Assembly (NCBI GenBank): GCA_037382465.1
Contig: JARRPX010000024.1
Location: forward strand, 1 to 44,602
Origin: Anaerolineales bacterium
GTDB taxonomy: Bacteria; Chloroflexota; Anaerolineae; Anaerolineales; E44-bin32
Direction: 5' to 3'
Length of the DNA: 44,602 bases
In this document: positions 19,491 through 28,440 of the stretch, in pieces
Layout of the letters: each line of letters opens with the position of its first letter
Numbering within the stretch: the stretch's first letter is position 1
Made by a program: the position numbers and the translations under genes
The notes under the pieces: model-generated
Told to the model about the DNA's origin: nothing
The model's database searches: none
Seen by the model: only the letters and a program-made list of their open reading frames with translations

Positions 19491-20693
19491 ATGGCAAATG
19501 TAAACAAGAAAAAAGGAGTCCTCGGTATTCTGACGGGAGGCGGCGACGTGCCGGGGCTCAATCCGGCAATTCGGGCGGTCACGATTCGCGCCCTGCGCGA
19601 AGGATATGAAGTCATCGGCTTCCGCCGCGGCTGGGCAGGGACGATCAACGTCCTTCGCGATAAAAAAGCCGACAACAGCAAGAGTTACATGACGCTCACG
19701 GAAGAAATCGTCAACAAAGCCGGCAGGACCGGCGGCACCTTCATCCACACTTCGCGCACGAATCCAAGCCGTGTCGTCAAGGATAAGGTGCCTGTCCACC
19801 TCCAGGATACGTACAACGAGGAGACAAACGATCTCACTCCCGAGGTGCTCAAGAACCTCGATTTTCTCGGTATCGACTATTTGATCCCCATCGGTGGTGA
19901 CGACACCTTGAGCTATGCGGTCCGGCTGTTCCAAGAAGGCGTCAAATGCGTGGCCATCCCGAAGACCATGGACAACGACGTTCCAGGCACGGATTACTGT
20001 ATCGGCTTTAGCACCGCCGTAACCCGGACGATCAGCCTGACCAATTTACTTCGAACCTCCGCGGGCTCCCACGAGCGCTTCCTGATCATCGAGGTGTTCG
20101 GACGCTACGCAGGTTTTACGGCGATGCTTCCCACCATGGCCGGCGCGGCTAATCGCTGCGTGATCCCGGAATACACATTCAAGATCGACAGGCTGGCGCA
20201 GCTGCTGGTCGAAGATCGCAACAAGAACCCAAGCAGATATTCCGTGGTGCTGGTCTCGGAAGGCGCGATGTTCGAGGGCGGCGAGATGATCATCAAAGAC
20301 ACCAATAAGGATGCTTTCGGCCACATGAAATTGGGCGGTGTCGGGGACCTGGTTTCCGCCAAACTGAAGGAAATCTCGGGCAAATACAACAACGGTAGAC
20401 AGATCAGTACGATCACCCAACGCCTGGCCTACCTGGTGCGTGGCGGCGATCCGGATGCGATCGACTCGATCGTACCCATGGCCTACGGAAACCTGGCGCT
20501 GGACCTGATCCTGGCCGGCGTACACGGCCGTCTCGTCGTTCTGAAAAACGGCCGCTACGATAACGTGCCGATCGACGTCGTGACCAGCACATCGAAATTG
20601 GTCGACGTCGATAAATTTTACAACACGGATCGCTTGCGCCCGCATTACAAGAGCTTCGAAATGAAACCGCTCTTCATCATGACTAGTGAGTGA
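19491..20693 (+). CDS. pyrophosphate-dependent 6-phosphofructokinase
   Basis: 400 aa from ATG 19491 (GGAG 8 nt upstream). Phosphorylates fructose 6-phosphate at C1. The phosphoryl-donor motifs are of the PPi type: GGDDTL, with Asp where ATP enzymes have Gly (E. coli 104), and PKTMDNDV, with Lys where ATP enzymes have Gly (E. coli 124). Other conserved blocks are LTGGGDVPGLN, FSTAVTRT and EVFGRYAGF. PPi-dependent enzymes work near equilibrium and can serve glycolysis or gluconeogenesis. The longer length (against about 320 for bacterial PfkA) is due to insertions typical of this clade. An ATP-type paralogue lies 1.1 kb downstream on the other strand. Confidence 0.9.
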   Translation: MANVNKKKGVLGILTGGGDVPGLNPAIRAVTIRALREGYEVIGFRRGWAGTINVLRDKKADNSKSYMTLTEEIVNKAGRTGGTFIHTSRTNPSRVVKDKVPVHLQDTYNEETNDLTPEVLKNLDFLGIDYLIPIGGDDTLSYAVRLFQEGVKCVAIPKTMDNDVPGTDYCIGFSTAVTRTISLTNLLRTSAGSHERFLIIEVFGRYAGFTAMLPTMAGAANRCVIPEYTFKIDRLAQLLVEDRNKNPSRYSVVLVSEGAMFEGGEMIIKDTNKDAFGHMKLGGVGDLVSAKLKEISGKYNNGRQISTITQRLAYLVRGGDPDAIDSIVPMAYGNLALDLILAGVHGRLVVLKNGRYDNVPIDVVTSTSKLVDVDKFYNTDRLRPHYKSFEMKPLFIMTSE

Positions 20694-20715
20694 TTGACCG
20701 TTCGAGACAGGAGAG

Positions 20716-21663
20716 ATGAATCAGCGCATGAACGCTGTGCGCCCTCGCTATCTTCGTCTGCACAAGGAAGGTGAACTGCAACGCCGCGCGCACGTTGCGC
20801 GCCAACATGAACGGGCATGCGACCTGTGTGCGCGCTACTGTCGTGTCGATCGATCGCAGCGCGTGGGCGCCTGCCGCACGAAATTGAAGGCGCTCGTCGC
20901 CTCTTACGGTCCGCACCACGGAGAAGAAGATCCCCTGCGCGGTTGGCGAGGTTCCGGAACGATCTTCTTCTCGTGGTGCAACTTACGCTGCCAGTACTGC
21001 CAGAACGCAGACATCAGCCAGAGTCCCGCCGGCCGGGAAGTGGATTCCCGGGAACTGGCCGCGATCATGCTCAGCCTGCAGGAATCGGGCTGCCACAATT
21101 TGAATTTCGTCTCGCCCTCCCACGTCGTTGCCGAAATCCTTGAAGCGCTGGTGATCGCCGTCGATCATGGGCTGCATCTCCCGCTTGTCTACAATACCGG
21201 TGGATTCGATTCCGTCGAAGCGCTGGCACTGCTCGAGGACGTCGTCGATATCTACATGCCGGACATGAAATACAGCGACCGCCTCACCGCCCGCCGCCTG
21301 TCGAAAGTCGGCAACTACCCGGAAGTCAACCGCAGCGCGGTAAAGGAAATGCATCGCCAGGTGGGAGACCTTCGACTCGACCCGGCGGGCATCGCCCAGC
21401 GGGGCCTGTTGGTGCGGCACCTCGTCCTGCCGCACGATCTCGCGGGCACGGAAGGCGTGGTGCAGTTTATCGCAGACGAGATTTCCAAAGAAACCTATTT
21501 GAACGTCATGGGACAATACCGTCCGGCCTTCAAGGCACATCGAATCGAGCACCTCGACCGAAATCTGCGCCCAGAGGAATACCAGCGCGGCGTCGAGTTG
21601 GCCCGGGCGGCCGGACTGACCCGCCTGGACAAACGTACACGAACGCCACGCCTGATCTTCTGA
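20716..21663 (+). CDS. radical SAM protein, PflA-like (pyruvate formate-lyase activating enzyme related)
   Basis: 315 aa. The radical SAM cluster motif is WCNLRCQYCQN (CX3CX2C), preceded by an N-terminal Cys-rich stretch CDLCARYCRVDRSQRVGACR that could hold a second metal site or Zn. Later motifs SPSHVV and YMPDMKYSD are typical of the PflA-related family without a known glycyl-radical partner. The start is ATG 20716 directly after AGGAGAG, or ATG 20728 four codons later. Only 22 bp separate it from the phosphofructokinase gene, so it is likely co-transcribed. No glycyl-radical enzyme lies in the window, so the target is unknown. Confidence 0.82.
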   Translation: MNQRMNAVRPRYLRLHKEGELQRRAHVARQHERACDLCARYCRVDRSQRVGACRTKLKALVASYGPHHGEEDPLRGWRGSGTIFFSWCNLRCQYCQNADISQSPAGREVDSRELAAIMLSLQESGCHNLNFVSPSHVVAEILEALVIAVDHGLHLPLVYNTGGFDSVEALALLEDVVDIYMPDMKYSDRLTARRLSKVGNYPEVNRSAVKEMHRQVGDLRLDPAGIAQRGLLVRHLVLPHDLAGTEGVVQFIADEISKETYLNVMGQYRPAFKAHRIEHLDRNLRPEEYQRGVELARAAGLTRLDKRTRTPRLIF

Positions 21664-21700
21664 CGCATGTCAGGAAAACCGGCTGGCGGCAGCGAAGCGA

Positions 21701-21730
21701 AACGCCCGGTACTCAATGCAGCCGGGCGTT
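21701..21730 (+). terminator. hairpin between convergent radical SAM and pfkA genes
   Basis: Perfect 9-bp stem AACGCCCGG/CCGGGCGTT with a 12-nt loop, followed on the plus strand by a T-rich stretch (GGTTTGTTT). Placed between converging genes, it probably ends the plus-strand transcript and possibly both. Confidence 0.55.
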
Positions 21731-21758
21731 GGTTTGTTTCCGGATTTTTGGGCGTGAA

Positions 21759-22739
21759 TCAGCGGCTGATCATGCGCGCAATCTCAAAGTAACGCGGATT
21801 TGGGGACTGCTTGCGTGAGATCACTTTTTCCAACGGAGTGCCCACGATCGCTCCATCCTGCAAGCCGACCATTATGTCGGTTTTCCCGTCCAATAACAAT
21901 TCGACCGCCCGGACGCCCAAGCGGGAAGCCAGCATGCGGTCGAACGCAGTCGGACTGCCGCCTCGCGGCACGTGACCCAGGATGGTCACCCGGGTTTCAA
22001 ACCCGATGTCCCGCGCATTGAGTTCCGCGGCGATTTCGCTGCACTTGAGCTTCGCACCTTCCGCAACGACCACGATGGCGGAGTTCTTGCCGCGCGCGTA
22101 GGCGTTTTCGAGCACCTCGGCGACCTCGTCAATCGTGGCTTCCTCCTCGGGCACGATGATCATCTCCGCGCCGCACACGATTCCGACCTGCAAGGCCAGA
22201 TAGCCGCATCCCCTGCCCATCGTCTCGACCAGAAAGGCGCGTTGATGGGAAGAGGCCGTGTCGCGTAGCTTGTCCACGGCTTCCATGATGGTGTTCAAGG
22301 CCGTATCGACGCCAATGGACATCTCCGTGCCGTAGATGTCGTTGTCGATCGACGCCGGAGCGCCCACGACCGGGAATTCGTACCCCGCCAAAGCATGGGC
22401 GCCGTGCATCGAACCATCGCCGCCGATCACGATCAGACCGTCAATTTCGGATTCATTCAACTCGCGCAGCGCCTCGCGCTGCCCCTTCTTGGTTTTGAAT
22501 TCGGGGCAGCGAGCCGTTCGCAGGAACGTTCCGCCGCGCTGCAGGATTCCGCCCACATCCCGGGCGCGAAGTTCTTCCATTTCCCCGCGAATCAGGCCGT
22601 CGAAGCCCTCGTAGATTCCCATGACCTCAACGTTCTTCGTGATTGCAGTGCGCACAGCGGCGCGAATACAGGGATTGATTCCAGAGGCATCACCGCCGGA
22701 AGATAGTATTCCCATACGTTTGATTTTTGTCGCTGTCAT
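21759..22739 (-). CDS. pfkA: 6-phosphofructokinase, ATP-type
   Basis: 326 aa from ATG 22739, preceded by GAGG. The canonical PfkA blocks are LSSGGDASGINP, GGDGSMHGA and PASIDNDI, with Gly at the 104-equivalent and Ala at the 124-equivalent position instead of the Asp/Lys pair of PPi enzymes, so ATP is the likely donor. GRGCGYLALQVG and PRGGSPTAFDR carry substrate-binding residues. Its ATG overlaps the dnaE stop (ATGA, 22739-22736), so it is the downstream partner in a dnaE-pfkA operon. An ORF extension upstream of 22739 into dnaE is rejected. Confidence 0.93.
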   Translation of the reverse strand: MTATKIKRMGILSSGGDASGINPCIRAAVRTAITKNVEVMGIYEGFDGLIRGEMEELRARDVGGILQRGGTFLRTARCPEFKTKKGQREALRELNESEIDGLIVIGGDGSMHGAHALAGYEFPVVGAPASIDNDIYGTEMSIGVDTALNTIMEAVDKLRDTASSHQRAFLVETMGRGCGYLALQVGIVCGAEMIIVPEEEATIDEVAEVLENAYARGKNSAIVVVAEGAKLKCSEIAAELNARDIGFETRVTILGHVPRGGSPTAFDRMLASRLGVRAVELLLDGKTDIMVGLQDGAIVGTPLEKVISRKQSPNPRYFEIARMISR

Positions 22740-25700
22740 TGCATCCTCAACGGTTCTACTCGAATTGTACCTTCTCCCAGCAAAGATAATAACTGCGAAT
22801 GTAACTCGGGGCAATAGCCTGTCGTCGAGTTCGGAAATTCAAGATGATATCTGCGGGAAGCTTCAAACACGTGAAACACGTATTTATCGTTGCCCGGATA
22901 CGAGGTCAGCAAACCATGCACTCGCCGCATGCGCAGGGTGTCCTTGTTGCGGTCGCCGGAAGATTTCAGCAGGATCGTCAATATCTGTGGGTTCGAACTT
23001 CCCCCACGCGAAGATTCCACATCGGGCCCGTAATTCGAAGCCCGAGCGGTGGGCTCCTCGACCGAAGGACGATTTTTGCCGTTGCCGGAAGGCGGGCTTT
23101 CCTCCTTCTTCTCCGCTTGTGACTCGGCGAGTTCCCCTGGAGTCTGCTGCGCATCTCCCTGCGTTGCTTCGGGCTGCAGCGTCGCATCGACGGATTCCAT
23201 CGGCGGCTCACTTTCGGCGATGGACAGATGAACTTCCTCAACGGCCGTCTCGAAATCTTCGGGGAAGGATTCGACCGGCGCTGGTTCTTCAATCATCGCG
23301 TCGACGACGTTCGTTTCGGGGATCCCTTCCAGCTTCGTCTCGCGGAATTTGTCGGATTTTCCCTCGGGCAGCTCGGCGGTGATATGGTCGACCAGGATCT
23401 TGGGTTCCCCTCGCTCCAGGTCGACCTTGCCTTTCACGATCACGATCATGTCCTCGTGGAGCCAGTCCGTGACCCTGCTCCAAACCCGGCTGAAGACGAC
23501 CAGTTCGATGTTTCCCTGCAGATCCTCGAGCGTCACGAAACCCATCGGTTTTCCGCTGCGAGTCTGATAGGGGCGAACGTGACTGACTTCACCGGCCACG
23601 ACGACCGTTTGCCCGTGAATGGCGTCTTCCAATTCTGCGCTGTAGTGCGTGACGGTTTCCGAGAGTGTATCGATGTACGGCGTCAATGGGTGGTCAGAAA
23701 CATAAACACCGAGGAGTTCCTTTTCCCAACGAAGCTGACGGCGTCGCGGTATTCCTACCGCAGCGGCGTCGAACTGCGGGCTTTCCGCTGCAGCAGAAGA
23801 CGAGTCGAAAAACGTCATTTGCCCGACTTCGACGGCGCGGAAATGCGAAGCCGATACCGCCATCAAACGATCGGTCGATTCGAGCACGGCGGCGCGATCG
23901 GCCAACGAATCGATGGCGCCCACGCGGGCGAGGCTTTCGATGGCGCGCCGCCCGACCTGGCGTAAGTCCACGCGTTGAGCGAAGTCCGTGAGTGATTTAA
24001 ATACTCCGCCCGTTTCCCGGGCGTCCAGGATTTTTTCGATGGCGCCTTCTCCAACGTTTTTAATCGCACCCAATCCAAAGCGAATCGCCCCCGGAGATTC
24101 TTCATCCGTCCTGGGTTCGATTTGGAAATCGAGCCCGCTGTGATTGATATCCGGCGGCAGGACGTCGAATCCCCGGCGCCGGCAGTCTGCAATGTAAATT
24201 GCCACCTTGTCGCTGTCGTGTTTGAAAACGGAAAGCAAAGCCGTCATGTACTCCAGTGCGTAGTGTGCCTTGAGATATGCCGTTTCCACGCAGATCACGG
24301 CATAGTCGGCGGCGTGACCTTTGGGAAAACCGTAGCGGGCGAAGGTCTCCCACTGATCGAAAATCGTGTTGGCCGCACTCTCCGGGATGTCGTTCTCGAC
24401 GGCGCCTTTGACGAAGGTGCTGCGGTGCTTGCGTAAGACTGCCGCTTTCTTCTTCGCCACGGCCTTGCGTAGATTATCCGCATCGGAGGCCGAATAGCCG
24501 GCCAAATTCATGGCCGTATACATTATTTGCTCTTGATAAACGGTAATGCCGAATGTCTCTTTCAGGATCGGTTCCAAAGCCGGGTGCAGGTACTCGATGC
24601 GCTCCTGGCCATGCATTCGGCGGATGTAATCGGGGATCTTCTCGATCGGGCCGGGTCGATACAGCGCGACCATGGCAACCACGTTCGCAAGTTCGCGCGG
24701 TTTCATCTCGATCAGATTGCGGCGCATTCCCGCGCCTTCAACCTGGAAGACTCCCAAGACGTCTCCGCGGCCCAGCAGCTCGAACGTATCGGGATCGTCG
24801 AGAGGAATGGAATGAATATCCAGATCGATCCCGTGGTTCTCGCGGATCAGGCGGCAGGCTCTGGCCATCACCGTGAGCGTCGAGAGACCCAGGAAATCGA
24901 CCTTGAGCAGTCCGAGCGAATCGAGCACGTTCATTTCAAACTGCGTGACGGCACCGACGGGATTGTCGTCCTGATGACCGCCAGTAGGGCGATGTAAGGG
25001 AATGTATTCCGTGATGGGCAAATCTGTGATGATCACGCCCGCGGCGTGCGTACCAGCGTTGCGCGCGACGCCTTCCAGTTGAGCCGCCGTGTCGATCAGT
25101 TCCCGCAGGTAAGACGTCTCGCTGCAGGCTTCCCGCAGCGCATCGACGGTCTTGAGCGCCTCGGGAATGCTGACCGGCTTTCCGGGGATGTTGGGCACCA
25201 TTTTAGCGATACGGTCGACTTCGGGAAGCGGGATGTCCAACACCCGGCCGACGTCCCGAATCGCCGCACGCGCGCCCAGGGTGCCGAACGTGATGATCTG
25301 CGCCACGCGATCCCGGCCGTACTTGTTGGCCGTATACTCCAGCATTTTACAGCGCAAATCGTCCTGGAAATCGAGGTCGATATCCGGCATGGAGACACGT
25401 CCCGGATTAAGGAAGCGCTCGAAAATCAGCCCGTGATCGATGGGATCGACGAGAGTGATACCGAGACAGTAGGCCACGATCGAACCGGCCGCCGAACCGC
25501 GCGCGTTGTACCAGATGCCCTGTTCACGCGCATAGCGGCACAAATCCCAGACGATGAGGAAGTAGGTGTCGAATCCCATGTTGTGGATGATGGAGAGTTC
25601 GTATTCGAGCCGTTGCTGATAAACCGCATCCGAAGCGTGATCGCCGTAGCGCCCGCGCAGCCCGGCGTCGCACAACTCGCGAAGATACGACTGCGGTGTA

Positions 25701-26572
25701 TACCCCTCCGGCACTTCGAAATTGGGCAGATGATAACCCTTGAAATCGAGATCCACATTACAGCGTTCGGCGATGAGCAGCGTGTTCTCCAGCGCGCCGG
25801 GCACATGGCCGAAGAGCTGCGCCATTTCTTCTGCCGGGCGTAGATAATACGATGGATCCGTCATGCGCATGCGATCCGGATCGCTTCGCACGGCTCCCGT
25901 TTGGATGCAGAGCAGGATGTCCTGCAAGGCAGCGTCTTGTGGATTTACATAATGCACGTCGTTCGTGGCGATGAAGTTCGCTTGATAGTGTTTTCCGAGG
26001 TCGATCAACTGCTGGTTTACCGCAGGCAGTTCGGGGATGTCGTGATGCTGTAATTCGAAGAAAAAGCGATCGCGCCCGAAAACATCGTAATACCAATCGA
26101 GACGTTCGCGAGCGTGATCCGGGCGGCCCTGCAGCAGCGCACGCGGGATCTCCCCCGACATGCAGCCGGTCGTGCAGATCAACCCCTCGCTGTGCTCGGC
26201 GAGAAATTCGCGATCGATGCGAGGCCGGTAATAAAAGCCATCCAGCTGAGCTGCAGTGGCAATCTTCAGCAGATTCTTGTAACCCGTTTGATTCTCGGCG
26301 AGAAGTAGAAGATGAAAGGATCGCCCGTCCATTTTCGGATCGCGATCCTTCATGCCGCGGGCGGCGAGGTACGTTTCCATGCCGATGATCGGCTTGATAC
26401 CTGCTTTGCGCGCCTGTTGATAGAAAGAGACGATCCCAAACATGGCGCCGTGATCCGTCAGGGCGATGGCCGGCATATCGAGTTCAGCCGCGCGTCGCAC
26501 CAGTTTCGGAATCCGGCTCAGGCCATCCAGCAAGGAATACTCAGAATGTACGTGCAAGTGGACAAATGACAT
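22736..26572 (-). CDS. dnaE: DNA polymerase III alpha subunit
   Basis: 1278 aa replicative polymerase of the DnaE type. N-terminal PHP domain: HLHVHSEYSLLDG, ALTDHG, GMETYL, ICTTGC, FFELQHH and TNDVHY, i.e. the metal ligands appear intact, unlike in E. coli where the domain is degenerate. Catalytic acids are in PDIDLDFQDD (about residues 396-405). A helix-hairpin-helix and an OB fold (TVVVAGEVSHVRPYQTRSGK) follow. The C-terminus has an acidic, Pro/Glu-rich linker of about 100 residues and ends in a small domain. ATG 26572 begins at the first PHP strand; an upstream ATG at 26614 adds unconserved residues. A TATAAT lies 31 nt upstream on the minus strand. Confidence 0.96.
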   Translation of the reverse strand: MSFVHLHVHSEYSLLDGLSRIPKLVRRAAELDMPAIALTDHGAMFGIVSFYQQARKAGIKPIIGMETYLAARGMKDRDPKMDGRSFHLLLLAENQTGYKNLLKIATAAQLDGFYYRPRIDREFLAEHSEGLICTTGCMSGEIPRALLQGRPDHARERLDWYYDVFGRDRFFFELQHHDIPELPAVNQQLIDLGKHYQANFIATNDVHYVNPQDAALQDILLCIQTGAVRSDPDRMRMTDPSYYLRPAEEMAQLFGHVPGALENTLLIAERCNVDLDFKGYHLPNFEVPEGYTPQSYLRELCDAGLRGRYGDHASDAVYQQRLEYELSIIHNMGFDTYFLIVWDLCRYAREQGIWYNARGSAAGSIVAYCLGITLVDPIDHGLIFERFLNPGRVSMPDIDLDFQDDLRCKMLEYTANKYGRDRVAQIITFGTLGARAAIRDVGRVLDIPLPEVDRIAKMVPNIPGKPVSIPEALKTVDALREACSETSYLRELIDTAAQLEGVARNAGTHAAGVIITDLPITEYIPLHRPTGGHQDDNPVGAVTQFEMNVLDSLGLLKVDFLGLSTLTVMARACRLIRENHGIDLDIHSIPLDDPDTFELLGRGDVLGVFQVEGAGMRRNLIEMKPRELANVVAMVALYRPGPIEKIPDYIRRMHGQERIEYLHPALEPILKETFGITVYQEQIMYTAMNLAGYSASDADNLRKAVAKKKAAVLRKHRSTFVKGAVENDIPESAANTIFDQWETFARYGFPKGHAADYAVICVETAYLKAHYALEYMTALLSVFKHDSDKVAIYIADCRRRGFDVLPPDINHSGLDFQIEPRTDEESPGAIRFGLGAIKNVGEGAIEKILDARETGGVFKSLTDFAQRVDLRQVGRRAIESLARVGAIDSLADRAAVLESTDRLMAVSASHFRAVEVGQMTFFDSSSAAAESPQFDAAAVGIPRRRQLRWEKELLGVYVSDHPLTPYIDTLSETVTHYSAELEDAIHGQTVVVAGEVSHVRPYQTRSGKPMGFVTLEDLQGNIELVVFSRVWSRVTDWLHEDMIVIVKGKVDLERGEPKILVDHITAELPEGKSDKFRETKLEGIPETNVVDAMIEEPAPVESFPEDFETAVEEVHLSIAESEPPMESVDATLQPEATQGDAQQTPGELAESQAEKKEESPPSGNGKNRPSVEEPTARASNYGPDVESSRGGSSNPQILTILLKSSGDRNKDTLRMRRVHGLLTSYPGNDKYVFHVFEASRRYHLEFPNSTTGYCPELHSQLLSLLGEGTIRVEPLRMQ

Positions 26573-26602
26573 CTGCAACCTGAGTCCTTGAGGATGTGAG
26601 GC

Positions 26603-26608
26603 ATTATA
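26603..26608 (-). promoter_or_regulatory. -10 box of dnaE-pfkA
   Basis: Minus-strand TATAAT, 31 nt before the dnaE ATG at 26572. No recognisable -35 at 16-18 nt. Confidence 0.4.
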
Positions 26609-26731
26609 GCGCATCCCCCAACCCTCGCGCTAGTCTTCAGACCGCAATTTATAAAATTTTAAGGTTCCCCACAGGTCGATCGTCACGAAAAGTAAATTAT
26701 GGCGTCCGCTAAATAGGACATAAAGGAATCA

Positions 26732-26779
26732 CAAGGGAGTGATTTGCCATCACTCCCTTGCGTTCGTTCCTCACGAACG
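26732..26779 (-). terminator. tandem hairpins downstream of the sigma/bactofilin operon
   Basis: A perfect 12-bp inverted repeat (CAAGGGAGTGAT, 26732-26743, with 26749-26760; 5-nt loop) is followed immediately by a 7-bp one (CGTTCGT, 26761-26767, with 26773-26779). They lie 70 bp beyond the stop of the minus-strand gene at 26850 and upstream of dnaE. They probably end that transcript, though the T-tract is poor. The rest of the 277-bp gap 26573-26849 shows only the dnaE -10 box. Confidence 0.45.
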
Positions 26780-26849
26780 GACCTTTATCAAGAGGGATCC
26801 AATGTCGAAGGAGTTCCGTCCGCACTTTTCTTCGCTGAATGTTCCGGCC

Positions 26850-27893
26850 TCACTGATCCTTGCCCTCCTCGGATTCGTCCGGACTCTTTTTGGACGAGGA
26901 TTCCGCTTCTGCGGCCATACTGGGAGGGCTGAATTCGGGCTCAATGTATGGGTAGGTTCGTGTACCGAAACGGGTCAGCAAGACCGCCCCCAGACCGAAA
27001 GCCCCGACCAACAGGGAGAAGAGAAAACCGAAACACGGGATGAACACGATCCCACCGACGACCAGGCTGAGCACGAGCGTGCCCAACCCCGCGGACAACA
27101 CCGGCTGGAAATCCTGATTGAGCGCCTTTTCGAGCCGGTTCCCCACTTCATAACCGAGCACGACGATGCCGAAGACCCAGGCCACCCCAAATACCAGGAA
27201 CCCGACGAGTGAGACCGGGATCAAGCAGACCGTGACGATGAGAAGGGTCAACACGGGCATGACCACGAAAAGGGTCAGCAAACCCAATCCTCCGGCTGCG
27301 GCGGGCTTGGTGATCACGACTTGCGCCGCCGTTCGAGTGGGTTTCGGCCAGAACAGCACCACCATCACCGCGATCGCCGTCATCAGGAAACTCATGAATA
27401 GGTACGAGATCACTCGCGCCTCGATACTCATTCCGAAGCCCGGCAGGGGTGGTACGGAGAGACGATCGAATTCGAACTCGAAATTCTCAAAATCGTAAGG
27501 GATCGCAAAATCCGTGCCGCTGATGATATCACCCTGGATCTGTGCCGCATCCGCGTTCAGATTCCCACCCAGCGTAGCCACGTCACCTTGGATCAACGCA
27601 GCAGGACCGAGATTGGTATTCCCTCCGACGATGATCACATCGCCATCGATCTGGCCGTAAACCTCGAGATTGCCGCCCAGCACGAGCACTGAGCCCGTGA
27701 CGCGTGATTCTTCCTCCAGGTAGGCCGCCCCACCGATAACCGCCAGATCCCCATCGAGGATTTCTCCGCTTTCGAGGCGATAGGTGCCGCCAAGAACGAC
27801 GCGGCCATCCGAGGATTCACTGGCAAATGCGGGCGTGGGAATGGCAAGAGTCAGCAGGACAATCAAACCCACAACTGCAGATAAACGTTTCAT
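26850..27893 (-). CDS. bactofilin-like polymer-forming membrane protein
   Basis: 347 aa from ATG 27893, preceded by AGGAGG at 7 nt. A Sec signal peptide (hydrophobic LIVLLTLAIP, cleavage near AFA) is followed by a short right-handed beta-helix built from repeats such as GDLAVIGG, GSVLVLGGNLEV, GDVIIVGGN and GDVATLGGNLN, as in bactofilins and related cytoskeletal proteins, but exported. Then come about four transmembrane segments (around the VISYLFMSFLMTAIAVMVV and LGLLTLFVVMP regions) and an acidic/Ser-rich tail. Third gene after an ECF sigma factor and its anti-sigma factor, so likely expressed under envelope stress; precise role unknown. Confidence 0.78.
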   Translation of the reverse strand: MKRLSAVVGLIVLLTLAIPTPAFASESSDGRVVLGGTYRLESGEILDGDLAVIGGAAYLEEESRVTGSVLVLGGNLEVYGQIDGDVIIVGGNTNLGPAALIQGDVATLGGNLNADAAQIQGDIISGTDFAIPYDFENFEFEFDRLSVPPLPGFGMSIEARVISYLFMSFLMTAIAVMVVLFWPKPTRTAAQVVITKPAAAGGLGLLTLFVVMPVLTLLIVTVCLIPVSLVGFLVFGVAWVFGIVVLGYEVGNRLEKALNQDFQPVLSAGLGTLVLSLVVGGIVFIPCFGFLFSLLVGAFGLGAVLLTRFGTRTYPYIEPEFSPPSMAAEAESSSKKSPDESEEGKDQ

Positions 27894-27894
27894 C

Positions 27895-28440
27895 TTATAA
27901 CCTCCTACGAAACGGCAAAATGCCGAGACGATACATCGATGTAAACCATAAGGCAAACATCGTGAACAATACGAAAGGAATGGCAATACGATACCCCAGC
28001 GGAATGCTGGTGATCGTGCTCTCCAAGATCGTGCCCAGAATTTCCCGGGCCAGGTTCAGATGTACGAGCATGGCGGAAATGTTTTCGAACCAGGCGATGA
28101 ATTGAGGAGCTACCAGTTGAAGCAGCGGCAAAAGCCGGGCACCAAGAACGAGCAGCAGCACAAACAAACCCGCCGTGAGCGTCGCCACGGATGATGTAGT
28201 CTCCCGCTGGCGTTCGATTCTTCGTTGACGTGCCAGGCGCGCGCGCCAGCGCTGCGTGAAACCCGGGCGAGGCGACAGCGTTGCCGCATTGAAAAACCGG
28301 CTTTCTACGGCATGCAGCGCTTCTGCATACGCAGCACACCGCGCACAAGAGGCAAGATGATCCTGCAGCAAGCGCGCCTCACTTCCGGAGAGCGCATCCT
28401 GCTCGAACAACCATTTCTCAAAGGGCTGATGCTTCATCAT
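27895..28440 (-). CDS. anti-sigma factor with zinc-finger (ZAS-type) domain
   Basis: 181 aa. The N-terminus has an HC2-type zinc-binding motif HLASCARC preceded by conserved helices (EKWLFEQDALSGSEARLLQD), as in cytoplasmic anti-sigma domains that sequester ECF sigma factors. Two hydrophobic segments follow (near TLTAGLFVLLLVLG and IPFVLFTMFALWF), so it spans the membrane and could sense envelope state. It overlaps the sigma gene by 23 nt and ends 2 nt before the bactofilin-like gene. Starts at tandem ATGs 28440/28437, GAGGT upstream. Confidence 0.82.
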   Translation of the reverse strand: MMKHQPFEKWLFEQDALSGSEARLLQDHLASCARCAAYAEALHAVESRFFNAATLSPRPGFTQRWRARLARQRRIERQRETTSSVATLTAGLFVLLLVLGARLLPLLQLVAPQFIAWFENISAMLVHLNLAREILGTILESTITSIPLGYRIAIPFVLFTMFALWFTSMYRLGILPFRRRL

